A stretch of DNA of 64,000 bases from Nocardia sp. NRRL S-836 (lineage in GTDB: Bacteria; Actinomycetota; Actinomycetes; Mycobacteriales; Pseudonocardiaceae): positions 113,542 through 177,541 of the forward strand of contig NZ_LGDY01000177.1 in the NCBI RefSeq assembly GCF_001279525.1. The letters are read 5' to 3'. Each line of letters begins with the position of its first letter. Positions within the stretch are counted from its first letter, which is position 1. The notes beneath the pieces were generated by a model. That model worked only from the letters and a program-made list of their open reading frames with translations, had not been told where the DNA came from and did not search any database. Shown piece after piece: positions 8,791 to 18,587 of the stretch. The position numbers and the translations under genes were made by a program.

Positions 8791-11052
8791 TCAGTCGAAC
8801 AGAGCCGGGAGGGTGCCCTCCCAGGACTCGCGCAGCTCGTCGAGCGGCAGCGAGCCGAGGTCCTGGATCTCCAGGGCGTTCGACTTCGGGTCCACGACGC
8901 CGACCTTGCGCCACGGCAGAGCGCGCGCGGTGCACATGTCGGTGAAGCGCTGCTCCTCGGTGCGGGGAACGGCCACGAGCACACGGCCGGCCGACTCGCT
9001 GAAGAGCTCGGTGAACAGGTCGCCGTCGAGGAAGACCCGCGCACCCGTCTCACCGATCAGGCACGTCTCGACCAGCGCCTGCGCCAGACCGCCCTCGGAC
9101 AGGTCGTGCGCGGCGGAGACCATGCCGTCCCGCGAGCCCGCGACCAGCACCTCGCCGAGCAGCTTCTCGCGCTGCAGGTCGACCTTCGGCGGCAGGCCGC
9201 CGAGGTGGCCGTGGACGACGTGCGCCCACTCCGACCCGCCGAACTCCGCCCGCGTCTCACCGAGCAGCAGCAGCGTCTCGCCGGCCTCGGCCCCGATCCC
9301 GGTGGGGATGCGGCGCCGCACGTCGTCGATCACGCCCAGCACGCCCACGACCGGCGTCGGCAGGATCGCCGTGGAACCGGTCTGGTTGTAGAAGCTGACG
9401 TTGCCGCCGGTCACCGGGATGCCCAGCTCCACGCAGCCGTCCGCAAGGCCCTTCACGGCCTGCTCGAACTGCCACATGACACCGGGGTCCTCCGGCGAGC
9501 CGAAGTTGAGGCAGTTGGTGACCGCGACCGGCGTGGCACCGGTGGCGGCGACGTTGCGGTACGCCTCGGCGAGCGCCAGCTGCGCACCCGCGTACGGGTC
9601 GAGCTTGGTGTAGCGGCCGTTGCAGTCGGTCGAGAGCGCCACACCGCGGTGCGTGTCCTCGCCGATGCGGATCATGCCGCCGTCGCTGGGCTGCGCCAGG
9701 ACCGTGCCACCGCGCACGTACCGGTCGTACTGCTGGGTGACCCACCGCTTGGAGGCCAGGTTGGGGCTGGCCGCCTGGGACTTGATGAGCTCCAGCAGCT
9801 CGTCCTTCGCGGGCTTCGCGAGGGCGTCGGGCGTGTTCGCCTGCAGCTCGTCCTGGTCGGCCGGGCGCTGGATGGGCCGGTTGTAGACCGGGCCCTCGTG
9901 GGCGACGGTCCGCGGCGGCACGTCCACGACGACCTCGTCGTGGTACGTGATCACCAGGCGGTCGCCTTCGGTCACCTCACCGATCTCGGTGGCGATGACG
10001 TCCCACTTGCGGCAGACCTCCATGAACGCGTCGACGTTGTGCGGCTCGACGACGGCGCACATGCGTTCCTGGGACTCGCTGGACAGGATCTCCGCCGGCG
10101 TCATGCCCGTGGCCCGCAGCGGAACGCGGTCGAGCCACACGTGCATGCCACCGTCACCCGCGGACGCCAGCTCGCTCGTGGCGCAGGACAGGCCCGCGCC
10201 GCCGAGGTCCTGGATGCCGACGACGATGCCCTTCTCGAAGAGCTCCAGCGAGCACTCGATCAGCACCTTCTCGGTGAACGGGTCGCCGACCTGCACGCTC
10301 GGCAGCTTCTTGCGCTTGCCGGCGGAGTCGTCGAACGTCTCGCTCGCCAGCACGCTGACGCCACCGATGCCGTCGAGGCCGGTGCGCGCGCCGTAGAGGA
10401 TGACCTTGTTGCCGGCACCGGACGCGTGCGCCAGGTGCAGGTCCTCGACCTTCATCGCACCGACGCACAGCGCGTTGACCAGCGGGTTGCCCTGGTAGGA
10501 CTCGTCGAACACGACCTCGCCGCCGATGTTCGGCAGGCCCAGGCAGTTGCCGTAGCCGCCGACGCCCGCGACGATGCCGGGCAGCACGCGCCGGGTGTCC
10601 GCCGCGTCCGGCTTGCCGAACCGCAGCGGGTCCATGACCGCGAGCGGCCGCGCACCCATCGCGAGGATGTCGCGCACGATGCCGCCGACCCCCGTCGCCG
10701 CACCCTGGTAGGGCTCGACGTAGGACGGGTGGTTGTGGCTCTCGGCCTTGAACGTGACCGCCCAGCCGTCGCCGATGTCGACGACGCCCGCGTTCTCGCC
10801 GATGCCCGCGAGCATCTTCGACTTCATCTCGTCGGTGGTGGTCTCACCGAAGTACTTCAGGTGCACCTTGGACGACTTGTAGGAGCAGTGCTCGCTCCAC
10901 ATGACCGAGTACATCGCGAGCTCGGCGTCCGTGGGACGGCGGCCGAGGATCTCCTTGATGCGCGCGTACTCGTCGTCCTTCAGGCCCAGCTCCTTGTAGG
11001 GCTGCTCCTGGTCGGGCGTGCTCTCCGCGTTCTTGACGGTGTCGACGGTCAT
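8791..11052 (-). CDS. purL: Phosphoribosylformylglycinamidine synthase subunit PurL (small type)
   Basis: A 753-residue small-type FGAM synthase. It converts FGAR, ATP and ammonia to FGAM in step 4 of purine synthesis and takes ammonia from PurQ within the PurSQL complex. Family motifs include [12 protein letters not shown] near the N-terminus, [24 protein letters not shown] and DLSEGGLA. The length is normal for the type that needs separate PurS and PurQ. The ATG overlaps the purQ stop by four bases (ATGA), indicating translational coupling in a purS-purQ-purL operon. Confidence 0.97.
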   Translation of the reverse strand: MTVDTVKNAESTPDQEQPYKELGLKDDEYARIKEILGRRPTDAELAMYSVMWSEHCSYKSSKVHLKYFGETTTDEMKSKMLAGIGENAGVVDIGDGWAVTFKAESHNHPSYVEPYQGAATGVGGIVRDILAMGARPLAVMDPLRFGKPDAADTRRVLPGIVAGVGGYGNCLGLPNIGGEVVFDESYQGNPLVNALCVGAMKVEDLHLAHASGAGNKVILYGARTGLDGIGGVSVLASETFDDSAGKRKKLPSVQVGDPFTEKVLIECSLELFEKGIVVGIQDLGGAGLSCATSELASAGDGGMHVWLDRVPLRATGMTPAEILSSESQERMCAVVEPHNVDAFMEVCRKWDVIATEIGEVTEGDRLVITYHDEVVVDVPPRTVAHEGPVYNRPIQRPADQDELQANTPDALAKPAKDELLELIKSQAASPNLASKRWVTQQYDRYVRGGTVLAQPSDGGMIRIGEDTHRGVALSTDCNGRYTKLDPYAGAQLALAEAYRNVAATGATPVAVTNCLNFGSPEDPGVMWQFEQAVKGLADGCVELGIPVTGGNVSFYNQTGSTAILPTPVVGVLGVIDDVRRRIPTGIGAEAGETLLLLGETRAEFGGSEWAHVVHGHLGGLPPKVDLQREKLLGEVLVAGSRDGMVSAAHDLSEGGLAQALVETCLIGETGARVFLDGDLFTELFSESAGRVLVAVPRTEEQRFTDMCTARALPWRKVGVVDPKSNALEIQDLGSLPLDELRESWEGTLPALFD

Positions 11053-11720
11053 GCCTTCACCACCGCGTCGAGCAGGGACAGGAACATGCCCAGGCCGTCG
11101 TCCGTCGGACCCGTGAGCGCGTCGATCGCGTGCTCCGGGTGCGGCATGAGGCCGACGACGTTGCCCCTGGCGTTCGTGATGCCCGCGATGTTGTTGCGGC
11201 TGCCGTTCGGGTTCTCGCCGACGTAGCGGAACACGACGCGACCCTCACCTTCGAGCTCGTCGAGGGTGTTCGCGTCGGCCTGGTAGCCGCCCTCACCGGA
11301 CTTGAGCGGCACGAGGATCTCGGCGCCTTCGTCGTAGCGGGTGGTCCACGCGGTCGAGTTGTTCTCGACCTTCAGCCACTGGTCGCGGCACACGAAGTGC
11401 AGCTTGTGGTTGCGGACCAGCGCACCCGGCAGCAGGTGCGCCTCGGCGAGGATCTGGAAGCCGTTGCAGATGCCCAGCACGGGCATCCCCTTGTTCGCGG
11501 CCTCGACCACTTCCTGCATGACCGGGGCGAACCGCGCGATGGCGCCGCACCGCAGGTAGTCGCCGTACGAGAACCCGCCGGGAACGATGACCGCGTCAAC
11601 GCCCTTCAGGTCGTGGTCGCCGTGCCACAGCGGCACGGCTTCCCCCTCGGCGTACCTGACGGCCCGCTGAGCGTCGACGTCGTCGAGGGTGCCGGGGAAG
11701 GTGATGACACCGACCCTCAT
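11049..11720 (-). CDS. purQ: FGAM synthase glutaminase subunit PurQ
   Basis: A 223-residue class I glutamine amidotransferase that supplies ammonia to PurL. The nucleophile lies in GICNGFQ (Cys85), and the other triad members are in MPHPEH (His194, Glu196). [10 protein letters not shown] forms the oxyanion region. The start overlaps the purS stop by four bases and the stop overlaps the purL start by four bases, so the three subunits are made in fixed stoichiometry from one mRNA. Confidence 0.97.
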   Translation of the reverse strand: MRVGVITFPGTLDDVDAQRAVRYAEGEAVPLWHGDHDLKGVDAVIVPGGFSYGDYLRCGAIARFAPVMQEVVEAANKGMPVLGICNGFQILAEAHLLPGALVRNHKLHFVCRDQWLKVENNSTAWTTRYDEGAEILVPLKSGEGGYQADANTLDELEGEGRVVFRYVGENPNGSRNNIAGITNARGNVVGLMPHPEHAIDALTGPTDDGLGMFLSLLDAVVKA

Positions 11721-11956
11721 GCGTCGACCCTGCGCACGGTCCAGTCCTCGATCACGGGGTTGGCGAGGAAGGTCTCAGCGATCTTGGCGAGCGTGGCGTC
11801 GTCGACGTCGTCGGCGACCTCCAGCTCGAAGTGCTTGCCCTGGCGGACAGCGGTGATGCCGTCAAAGCCGAGGCGCGGCAGCGCGTTCGCCACCGCCTGG
11901 CCTTGCGGGTCGAGAATTTCGGGCTTCGGCATGACGTCGACGACGACTCGGGCCAC
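11717..11956 (-). CDS. purS: FGAM synthase subunit PurS
   Basis: A 79-residue small subunit that bridges PurL and PurQ and helps channel ammonia. The sequence has the family pattern: [16 protein letters not shown], then [21 protein letters not shown] and a C-terminal NPVIEDW. A GTG start at 11956 is preceded by GGGAG about nine bases upstream. It is the first gene of the purSQL operon. The region upstream holds a decayed gene on the same strand. Confidence 0.95.
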   Translation of the reverse strand: MARVVVDVMPKPEILDPQGQAVANALPRLGFDGITAVRQGKHFELEVADDVDDATLAKIAETFLANPVIEDWTVRRVDA

Positions 11957-12053
11957 GACAGACTGCTCCCGGGATTCGAGGGGGCTGGCGGTACCCCGAG
12001 AGCCTACCTGACCTGGGTGTTCATCAACTCGACAGGTGTTCGGCGGCACATCT

Positions 12054-12335
12054 TCACCGAATTTCACGTTCGAGTGAACGGCGGAATCGGCTTTGGATGA
12101 CGAGCAGCACCCGCTCCCGCCATTCGTCTCCGGACCCGTAGCACCACGCCACGACGTCCGCGATCCACAGCAGCTCCTCGTTGGTGCTCCGGCAGTGCTC
12201 GTGGACGAGGTTCGACGACCACGCGACGGGTCCCAGCACCGTGCGGATCGTCTGGGCGTCGAAGCGGTCTCATCCGGTCCCGAACGACCCTGGACGAACT
12301 CCAGCCGATCGAGCACGTTTCGCTCACAGCGGAGA
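12054..12335 (-). pseudogene. Decayed gene fragment, C-terminal part of a conserved actinobacterial hypothetical
   Basis: On the minus strand, the frame 12269-12054 reads DRFDAQTIRTVLG, then NEELLWIADVVAWCYGSG and DEWRERV. It resembles the C-terminus of DUF3800-like actinomycete proteins I recall, which have a PLLWI(S/A)DAVAWC block. Upstream an in-frame TGA (12270-12272) interrupts it. The adjacent frame holds VLDRLEFVQGRSGPD, which could be the preceding part displaced by a frameshift. No full-length gene or start can be reconstructed, so this looks like a truncated, frameshifted remnant. The family assignment is from memory of motifs only. The rest of 11957-12375 shows nothing else recognisable. 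Confidence 0.5.
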
Positions 12336-12375
12336 CAGCTGGCAGAACCGGGACATCCGACGGATGCTGGAGATC

Positions 12376-13356
12376 ATGAAGATCCTGGTGCTCGGCGGAA
12401 CCGTGTTCCTCAGCAAGGCCGTCACGGCGGAGGCGGTCCGGCGGGGCCACGACGTCGTCTGCGGGGCCCGCGGCGCCTCCGGTGCGGTGCCGGAGGGCGC
12501 GCGCCTGGTGCCGATCGACAGGAACGAGCCCGGTGCGTTCGACCAGCTCGCCGGTGAGCGGTTCGACGCGGTGGTGGACGTGTCGAAGTACTCGGTGAAC
12601 TGGGTGCGGGACGCGCTGGAGGCGTTCGGGGCGACGACGCCGCACTGGACGTTCGTGTCCAGCATCTCGGTCTACGCGGACCACTCGACGGGCAGCGACG
12701 TGCTGTTGCCGCCGCTGGAGGACGACCCGGCGGAGGAGTTCACGTCCGAGCGGTACGGCAGCGTCAAGGTCGCGAGCGAGAACGCGGTGCGCGAGGCGAT
12801 GCGGGGCAGGGAGTTCATCGTCAGGGCCGGGCTCATCACCGGGCCCGACGACCCGAGCGACCGGTTCGGGTACTGGCCGGCGCGGCTGTCCAGGGGTGGC
12901 CGGGTGGTCGTTCCCGACAGCCCTGAGCTGGGGTTCCAGCACATCGACGTGCGGGACCTGGCGCGGTGGATCGTGTTCGCGGCCGAGGAGCGGGTGACCG
13001 GCACGTTCGACTCGACCGGGCCGGTGATGCCGTTCCAGATGGCGATCGGCGAGATCGCGGGTGCCACGGCGCCGCCCGGCACGCAGCTGGTCTCCGTGCC
13101 GGAGGAGGTGCTGGAGGAGCTGCAGGTCAACGCCTGGTCGGGGCCGCGGTCGATCCCGCTGTGGCTGCCGCGGGAGTGGGCCAGGATGACCGGCCGGGAC
13201 GTGAGTGCGGCGTTGGCGAACGGGCTGCGCCCGCGGCCGTTGGCCGAGACCGCGCTCGACTCGCTGGAGTACGAGCGCGGCCTCGGGCTGGACCGGCCTC
13301 GCAAGGCGGGGCTGACGCCCGACGAGGAGGCGGAGATCCTCACCGCGGTGAGCTGA
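12376..13356 (+). CDS. NAD-dependent epimerase/dehydratase-family (extended SDR) protein
   Basis: A 326-residue Rossmann protein starting MKILVLGGTVFLSKAV, a variant of the glycine-rich NAD(P) motif (GGTVFLS rather than GGTGFIG). A DAVVDVS block and FVSSISVYAD (Ser/Tyr region) follow, and ERYGSVKVASE supplies the Tyr-x-x-x-Lys-type pair. It resembles the NAD-dependent epimerases annotated as reductases in actinomycetes; the substrate is unknown. ATG 12376 was taken because the dinucleotide motif begins there; ATG 12364 is an alternative with a similar weak ribosome site. It is convergent with the protease gene, 17 bp between stops. Confidence 0.8.
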   Translation: MKILVLGGTVFLSKAVTAEAVRRGHDVVCGARGASGAVPEGARLVPIDRNEPGAFDQLAGERFDAVVDVSKYSVNWVRDALEAFGATTPHWTFVSSISVYADHSTGSDVLLPPLEDDPAEEFTSERYGSVKVASENAVREAMRGREFIVRAGLITGPDDPSDRFGYWPARLSRGGRVVVPDSPELGFQHIDVRDLARWIVFAAEERVTGTFDSTGPVMPFQMAIGEIAGATAPPGTQLVSVPEEVLEELQVNAWSGPRSIPLWLPREWARMTGRDVSAALANGLRPRPLAETALDSLEYERGLGLDRPRKAGLTPDEEAEILTAVS

Positions 13357-13373
13357 TCACCACGACGAGAGGC

Positions 13374-14501
13374 TCAGAGCAGTGAGCCGATCTGCGCGGC
13401 GACGAGGTCGATGCGCACGCCCTGGTTCGGGCAGCCGCCGAAGTGGTGGAGGCCGATGACCTTGTGCGTGCGCCTCGACAGCACGGGCGAACCCGACGAG
13501 CCGCCCTCGGTGTCGCACATGTAGCTGATGTCGGACTGCGACACGTTGCCGTTCACCTTCACCGCGCGCACGATGCAGTAGCCGCCGCCGTTGTTGTTGT
13601 CGCGCAACGACAGCTTCTTGAGCTTCCCGGCCGGGTGGCCGATGACGTACATCTCCTCACCGACGGCCGGAACGCGCGCGTCCAGTTCGAGGTAGCCGAA
13701 CGAGCTGATGGCCGCGAAGTTGTTCACGGAGAAGAGGGTGTAGTCGAGTCCGGCGTCGGTCTTGAGGACCTGGGCCGCCAGCACCTTGGTGACCGCGGCG
13801 GACGCGGTGCCGCCGCAGGTCGGGCACTGGTAGTTGAACCACACCTCGATGCCGGTGGTGCTGGTGAAGCAGTGGTTGTTGGTCAGCATGCGGTTGTTGG
13901 GGCCGACCCGCCACGCCGTGCACAGCGAGCTGCCGTTGCGCAGCAGCTTCGCCACCGAAGCCGTCTTGCCGAACTCCGTCGGGTTGCTCGACTGGTAGCA
14001 GACGGCGTCCTTGTAGTCGTTCGTGCCGCAGATGCTCTTGACCGACGGCTGCGCGGACATCTCGGCCTCGGTGTAGCCGCGGGTGAGCTTGTCGACGCGG
14101 ACGCGGCTGAGCGCGTTGCGCACCGACACGACCGCCCTGTCGCCGGTGATCGACATGGCCCAGAAGCCGGTCGAGTCGACCGTGGCGGTCAGCGAGGACC
14201 TCAGGTCGCGCGTGTACGTGTACTTCTCGGTGCCGTCGGGGTTCGACACCGTGAGCACGTCACCCGGCAGGATCCGCAGGTCGGTGAAGTGCAGCTTCAC
14301 GTATCCGGAGCCGGGTCGTTCGACCACCGTCGAACGGGTGGAGCCGCCCACGCGGACCGAGACGGATTCCTCGGTGCCGATTTCCTGCGTCTGCGGCGAT
14401 TGGGCCTGAGCAGGTGTAGACGTGGTGGTGGTAGCAGGGACAACGGTCGTCATCGGCAGGGCCAGAGCCAGTGCCGTGAGGAGTTGCAGGGTTTTCCTCA
14501 T
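13374..14501 (-). CDS. Secreted trypsin-like serine protease (S1, lysyl-endopeptidase-like)
   Basis: A 375-residue secreted protein with a signal peptide (about 1-22) and a Thr-rich stretch. A beta-rich prodomain-like region (45-145) precedes a chymotrypsin-fold domain. Triad residues are His210 (MLTNNHCF), Asp253 (DAGLDYTLF) and Ser336 (EGGSSGSPV). Several cysteines (159, 168, 194, 211, 226, 229, 309, 329, 357) suggest disulfides, as in Achromobacter-type lysyl endopeptidases. ATG 14501 was chosen because AAAGGGC lies just upstream and the signal peptide then starts MRKTLQ; an ATG eight codons earlier is less likely. Substrate specificity is inferred only from fold similarity. Confidence 0.85.
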   Translation of the reverse strand: MRKTLQLLTALALALPMTTVVPATTTTSTPAQAQSPQTQEIGTEESVSVRVGGSTRSTVVERPGSGYVKLHFTDLRILPGDVLTVSNPDGTEKYTYTRDLRSSLTATVDSTGFWAMSITGDRAVVSVRNALSRVRVDKLTRGYTEAEMSAQPSVKSICGTNDYKDAVCYQSSNPTEFGKTASVAKLLRNGSSLCTAWRVGPNNRMLTNNHCFTSTTGIEVWFNYQCPTCGGTASAAVTKVLAAQVLKTDAGLDYTLFSVNNFAAISSFGYLELDARVPAVGEEMYVIGHPAGKLKKLSLRDNNNGGGYCIVRAVKVNGNVSQSDISYMCDTEGGSSGSPVLSRRTHKVIGLHHFGGCPNQGVRIDLVAAQIGSLL

Positions 14502-14567
14502 GCCCTTTGATACTTCCGACGTCACCTGACCGTGTCAGCCCGCCGAACGTCGGTAATGGAGGAATCT

Positions 14568-15191
14568 GTGCGAGTTGTCCATTTCGGTCATGCCTGCGTG
14601 CTCCTCGACACCGGGAGCACCCGCATCCTGATCGATCCCGGCACGTTCTCGGCCGGGTTCGAGGACCTGGAGGACCTGGACGCCGTGCTGATCACACACC
14701 AGCACTTCGACCACCTGGACGTCGAGAAGCTGCCGGGCCTGCTCGAAGCGAACCCGCGGGCACAGCTGGTCGTGGACGAAGGATCAGCGCCGAGCGTCGA
14801 GAACCCGACCGTCGCTCGACCGGGTGACGTGCTGAAGATCGGTGACACGACGGTCAAGGCCGTCGGCGGTCAGCACGCGATCATCCACCGGGACATCCCG
14901 GTCATCCCGAACACCGGCTACCTGGTCGGCGACGGCGCGTTCTACCACCCCGGTGACGCGCTGTTCGTGCCCGATGAGGACGTCGACGTGCTCGGCTTGC
15001 CCTCCGGCGCGCCGTGGATGCGCACCGGAGAGGCCGTCGACTTCATGCGGGCCGTCAAGCCGCGGGTGGCCGTGCCGATCCACGAGGCGGTCCTGGCCAT
15101 GCCGCAGATGGCCTACCACCACTTCCAGAACCTCAAGCCGGAAGGCACCGAGGTCAGGCCGCTGCCTCGTGGCGAGGAGACGGAAGTCTGA
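14568..15191 (+). CDS. MBL-fold metallohydrolase (UlaG-like)
   Basis: A 207-residue metallo-beta-lactamase-fold protein. The pattern VRVVHFGHACVLLDTG..ILIDPG is typical of the UlaG-like group, and the zinc motif THQHFDHLD (His44, His46, Asp48, His49) is intact. Further metal ligands are probably His in GGQHAI, YHPGDAL and VPIHEA. GTG 14568 is set by the perfect GGAGG six bases upstream. No signal peptide is present, so it is cytosolic. Substrate unknown. The stop overlaps the convergent DUF2334-like gene by 38 bp. Confidence 0.85.
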   Translation: MRVVHFGHACVLLDTGSTRILIDPGTFSAGFEDLEDLDAVLITHQHFDHLDVEKLPGLLEANPRAQLVVDEGSAPSVENPTVARPGDVLKIGDTTVKAVGGQHAIIHRDIPVIPNTGYLVGDGAFYHPGDALFVPDEDVDVLGLPSGAPWMRTGEAVDFMRAVKPRVAVPIHEAVLAMPQMAYHHFQNLKPEGTEVRPLPRGEETEV

Positions 15192-15804
15192 CGTAGGTGG
15201 TCGGCGCGGCGTCGTGGGCGAGTGCGATGTCCACGGCGTCGAGCACGGCCTGCCGCGCCCCCGGCCGGTGGAGATCGCGCGCGTCGACCGTGATCCGGGT
15301 GAGCCCACCGCGCCGCGCGGACCGTGCCGCCGCGTAGACCAGCGCCCGGGACCGCAGCTCGCCGAAGCTGGTGCGTTCGGTCAGCGCGTGCAGCCGCCCG
15401 AGGATCGCGAGCCCGGTGCCGACGTCACGAACGGCGTGCGCGTCGGCGCACCGCGTGAACCTGTGCTTGGCCAGCGCCATCAACGTCCCCGGCGACGCCA
15501 CACAACGCCGTGGCGCGAACGTGTCGGCGGCCAGCCCGAGGGCTTCCAGCTGCACACGGGCGCCGGTCAGCAGCAGCCCCGCCTCGTACGCGGGGAGCCT
15601 GCGCTGCCCGAGCCCGTGCAGCACGACGGCATCGCCGAGCGCGGCGCGCTGCCGCACCCACTCCTGCGCCCTGCCGAGCTCGCGGGGTACCACGAGCAGC
15701 GACAACGGCACCCGCCGCGGCTCGAGGGCCGCAGCCAGATCAGCGCACCGGTCGAGTGTCTGCGGACCGATGCCGGACAGTGAGACCACGAGCTGTGAGT
15801 GCAC
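15154..15804 (-). CDS. DUF2334-like / polysaccharide-deacetylase-related protein
   Basis: A 216-residue protein beginning VVSLSGIGPQTLDRCADLAAAL with VPLSLLVVPREL. This is the strand and helix pattern of DUF2334, the short polysaccharide-deacetylase-like family often found beside purine genes in actinomycetes. The block GDAVVLHGLG sits where deacetylases have metal ligands, but only one histidine is seen there, so catalysis is uncertain. It lies 50 bp downstream of purC on the same strand. The GTG at 15804 has no clear ribosome site, so the start is uncertain by a few codons. Confidence 0.6.
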   Translation of the reverse strand: MHSQLVVSLSGIGPQTLDRCADLAAALEPRRVPLSLLVVPRELGRAQEWVRQRAALGDAVVLHGLGQRRLPAYEAGLLLTGARVQLEALGLAADTFAPRRCVASPGTLMALAKHRFTRCADAHAVRDVGTGLAILGRLHALTERTSFGELRSRALVYAAARSARRGGLTRITVDARDLHRPGARQAVLDAVDIALAHDAAPTTYVRLPSPRHEAAA

Positions 15805-15854
15805 GCAATGAGTGCGCCACGCCGTGGTGACATCCGCGTGAAACCAGAGCTAAC

Positions 15855-16730
<876 letters not shown>

Positions 16731-17361
16731 GCTGGTCAGCCTACGTGCCCGGCCGCTCGGCGCCGGTGCGCACCCCGGTGCGGCCGGCTTCGGGTTTGGG
16801 GGATGCGGAGTTCGGCAGGGCGAGGGTGCGGGCGTCGGTACGGCGAGTCGCGCGGTCGGCAGGACGGAAGCGGGTCTGGCGAGGCGGGAGGCGAGCCGAG
16901 CACGACGGGGGCGGGCCCGATGTGGCGAGGCGCCGGCCTCGACACGGCGGCAGGCGAACCGCGGCACAGCGGGGCGTGCCCTGCACGACTGGCTGCGAGC
17001 CCAGCGCAGCGAGGTAGAGGCCCGTCCGAGCGCGAACTCAGCCCAGCGAGGCACGGTCCGTCCCAGCGAGAACCCAGCCCAGCGAGGCGGAGCCCGTACC
17101 GGCGAGGCACAGGCCCGTCCCAGCGCGAACTCAAGCCCAAGCGACGCGCGGCCCGCCACAGCGTCGCGCAAGCCCCGAACACCGCCAGGCGCCAGCGTGA
17201 CCGCGTAGGCGCGTGGGCGTGACCGCGCCGCACGGCACGCTCGCGCAGGGGTACCCCCGGCCGGGGATCCCCTCGCAACCCAACCTACTCAGGGGGTCCG
17301 ACATTTTCCGGCCACCGTCCCCCACTACTGATCAAGCCCGAAGGGCCTTAAGGTGCACCCC
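16731..17361. other. Gene-free interval upstream of purC with degenerate GC-rich repeats
   Basis: About 630 bp between the purC start and a divergent secreted-protein gene. No convincing gene was found on either strand. The stretch 17010-17150 contains imperfect repeats around CCGTCC-AGCG-GAAC-CA and CCCAGCGAGG units of irregular spacing. The minus-strand frame through it encodes only Arg/Ala/Gly/Ser-rich low-complexity sequence with recurring SRWDGP-like elements. The promoter of purC should lie within it, but no clear boxes were recognised. Confidence 0.5.
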
Positions 17362-17793
17362 GTGCTCACCCGAAAGGCCCTGTTGATCCCGGCTACCGCC
17401 AGTGCGGGACTGCTCGTCGTGCTCGCCGTCGCGGGCTGGGGCGGCGACTCCGACCCGCAGTCGGCCGCACCGTCCGGCGGGCCGCACACGAGCACGACGC
17501 AGCAGGTCAGCATCGTGCCGACGCCCGAGCTCGCCGAGATCACGGTCAAGACCACGACCTCGACGACCACCACCACGACGACGCGGATCACCACCAAGCC
17601 GCCGCCACCGCCGGTGCAGCCGCCGCCCGCGCCGCCGGTGACCACGACGGAGGCTCCGCAGCGAGGTCTCTTCGTGAACGAGGGTGCGCGCTGCGACCCC
17701 GAAGGGGCCATCGGCATCGGCCTGCGCGGGGAGCCGCTCGTGTGCCGCAAGGACGAGCGGCGCGCCGAGCGGTTGCGGTGGCAGAAGGCCTAG
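17362..17793 (+). CDS. Secreted or membrane-anchored Thr/Pro-rich small protein
   Basis: A 143-residue protein with an N-terminal hydrophobic segment (about 6-26) acting as signal or anchor. A poly-Thr/Pro linker (about 55-100, including a run of eight threonines and a run of prolines) follows, then a short C-terminal domain GARCDPEGAIGIGLRGEPLVCR with two cysteines. Function unknown; such linkers usually span the cell wall. GTG 17362 is preferred over 17353 because AAGG then lies eight bases upstream. Its TAG stop and the TAG of the convergent MOSC gene share the tetranucleotide CTAG. Confidence 0.7.
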   Translation: MLTRKALLIPATASAGLLVVLAVAGWGGDSDPQSAAPSGGPHTSTTQQVSIVPTPELAEITVKTTTSTTTTTTTRITTKPPPPPVQPPPAPPVTTTEAPQRGLFVNEGARCDPEGAIGIGLRGEPLVCRKDERRAERLRWQKA

Positions 17794-18587
17794 GGGGCCC
17801 ACTCCAGCACGTCGACCTGGTCGCCGACCGCGATCGTTCCCGTGCGGACCACGGCCGCCTTCATCCCGAAGGTCACGCCGCCGTCCGGGTCGCGGCGGTA
17901 CGAGGCGAGCGTGCGGATCGGTTCCGGGCCGGCGCGCAGACCGGTCTCCTGGTCGACCAGCGGCACCGCGCAGCGCACGCAGTCCTTGGCGTAGCCCAGT
18001 TCCACGTCACCGATCGCGGCGCGCCGCACCCGGTCCTCGATGTGCGGCTCCGGCTGGCCGGACACCACGACGTTGGGGCGGAACCGGTCCATCGGCACGG
18101 GTTCGCCGCCGCGCTCCAGGATGCGCTCGTTCAGTCCGTCCAATGAGGACAGCGAGATCACCAGGAGCGGGTGGGCGTCGGCGTAGCCGACGACGCCGGT
18201 GGTCTCGCCGGTCGACTCGCGGTGCAGGTCCGGCGGGGTGCGCACCAGCCGGACCGGCCGGCCGAGGACGTCGGAGAAGTACTCGGCGGGCGCGTCGCCC
18301 TGGTCGATGCCGAAGCCGTCCCACTTGTGCACGACGACCGGGATCCGGTTGCCGTCAAAGACAACCGGGAACGACTCGCCGCCGACGACCAGCGATGAGT
18401 CCACAACGGACGGACGCAGGGCGGCCAGTGCGGGCGTGTTCCGCTGCGACAGGAACACGCCGTCCTCGGCGGAGACCAGCATCATCATCCGGTCGTCGCG
18501 CAGACCGGTGAGGTCGACCTCCGACGAGGTGACGGGCACGCCGCCGCAGCCCTTGACGGGGTAGGCGAACAGGCCGGAGACGATCAC
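17790..18587 (-). CDS. MOSC-domain protein (molybdenum cofactor-type sulfur carrier/reductase family)
   Basis: A 265-residue protein with the N-terminal MOSC beta-barrel (LFAYPVKGCGGVPV..., about 1-110) and a C-terminal MOSC domain (about 120-265). The family features DRFRPNVVVSG and a conserved cysteine in YAKDCVRC are present. It is related to YiiM/YcbX and mARC-type proteins that bind Moco and reduce N-hydroxylated compounds. The GTG start overlaps the purB stop by four bases (GTGA), so it is translated from the purB transcript. A metabolic reason for this coupling is not evident. Confidence 0.87.
   Translation of the reverse strand: MIVSGLFAYPVKGCGGVPVTSSEVDLTGLRDDRMMMLVSAEDGVFLSQRNTPALAALRPSVVDSSLVVGGESFPVVFDGNRIPVVVHKWDGFGIDQGDAPAEYFSDVLGRPVRLVRTPPDLHRESTGETTGVVGYADAHPLLVISLSSLDGLNERILERGGEPVPMDRFRPNVVVSGQPEPHIEDRVRRAAIGDVELGYAKDCVRCAVPLVDQETGLRAGPEPIRTLASYRRDPDGGVTFGMKAAVVRTGTIAVGDQVDVLEWAP

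Noticed and set aside
12064..12942. A 292-codon minus-strand frame overlapping the epimerase gene
   Set aside because: Mostly antisense to the well-supported epimerase; only the short LLWIADVVAWC block in another frame looks protein-like.
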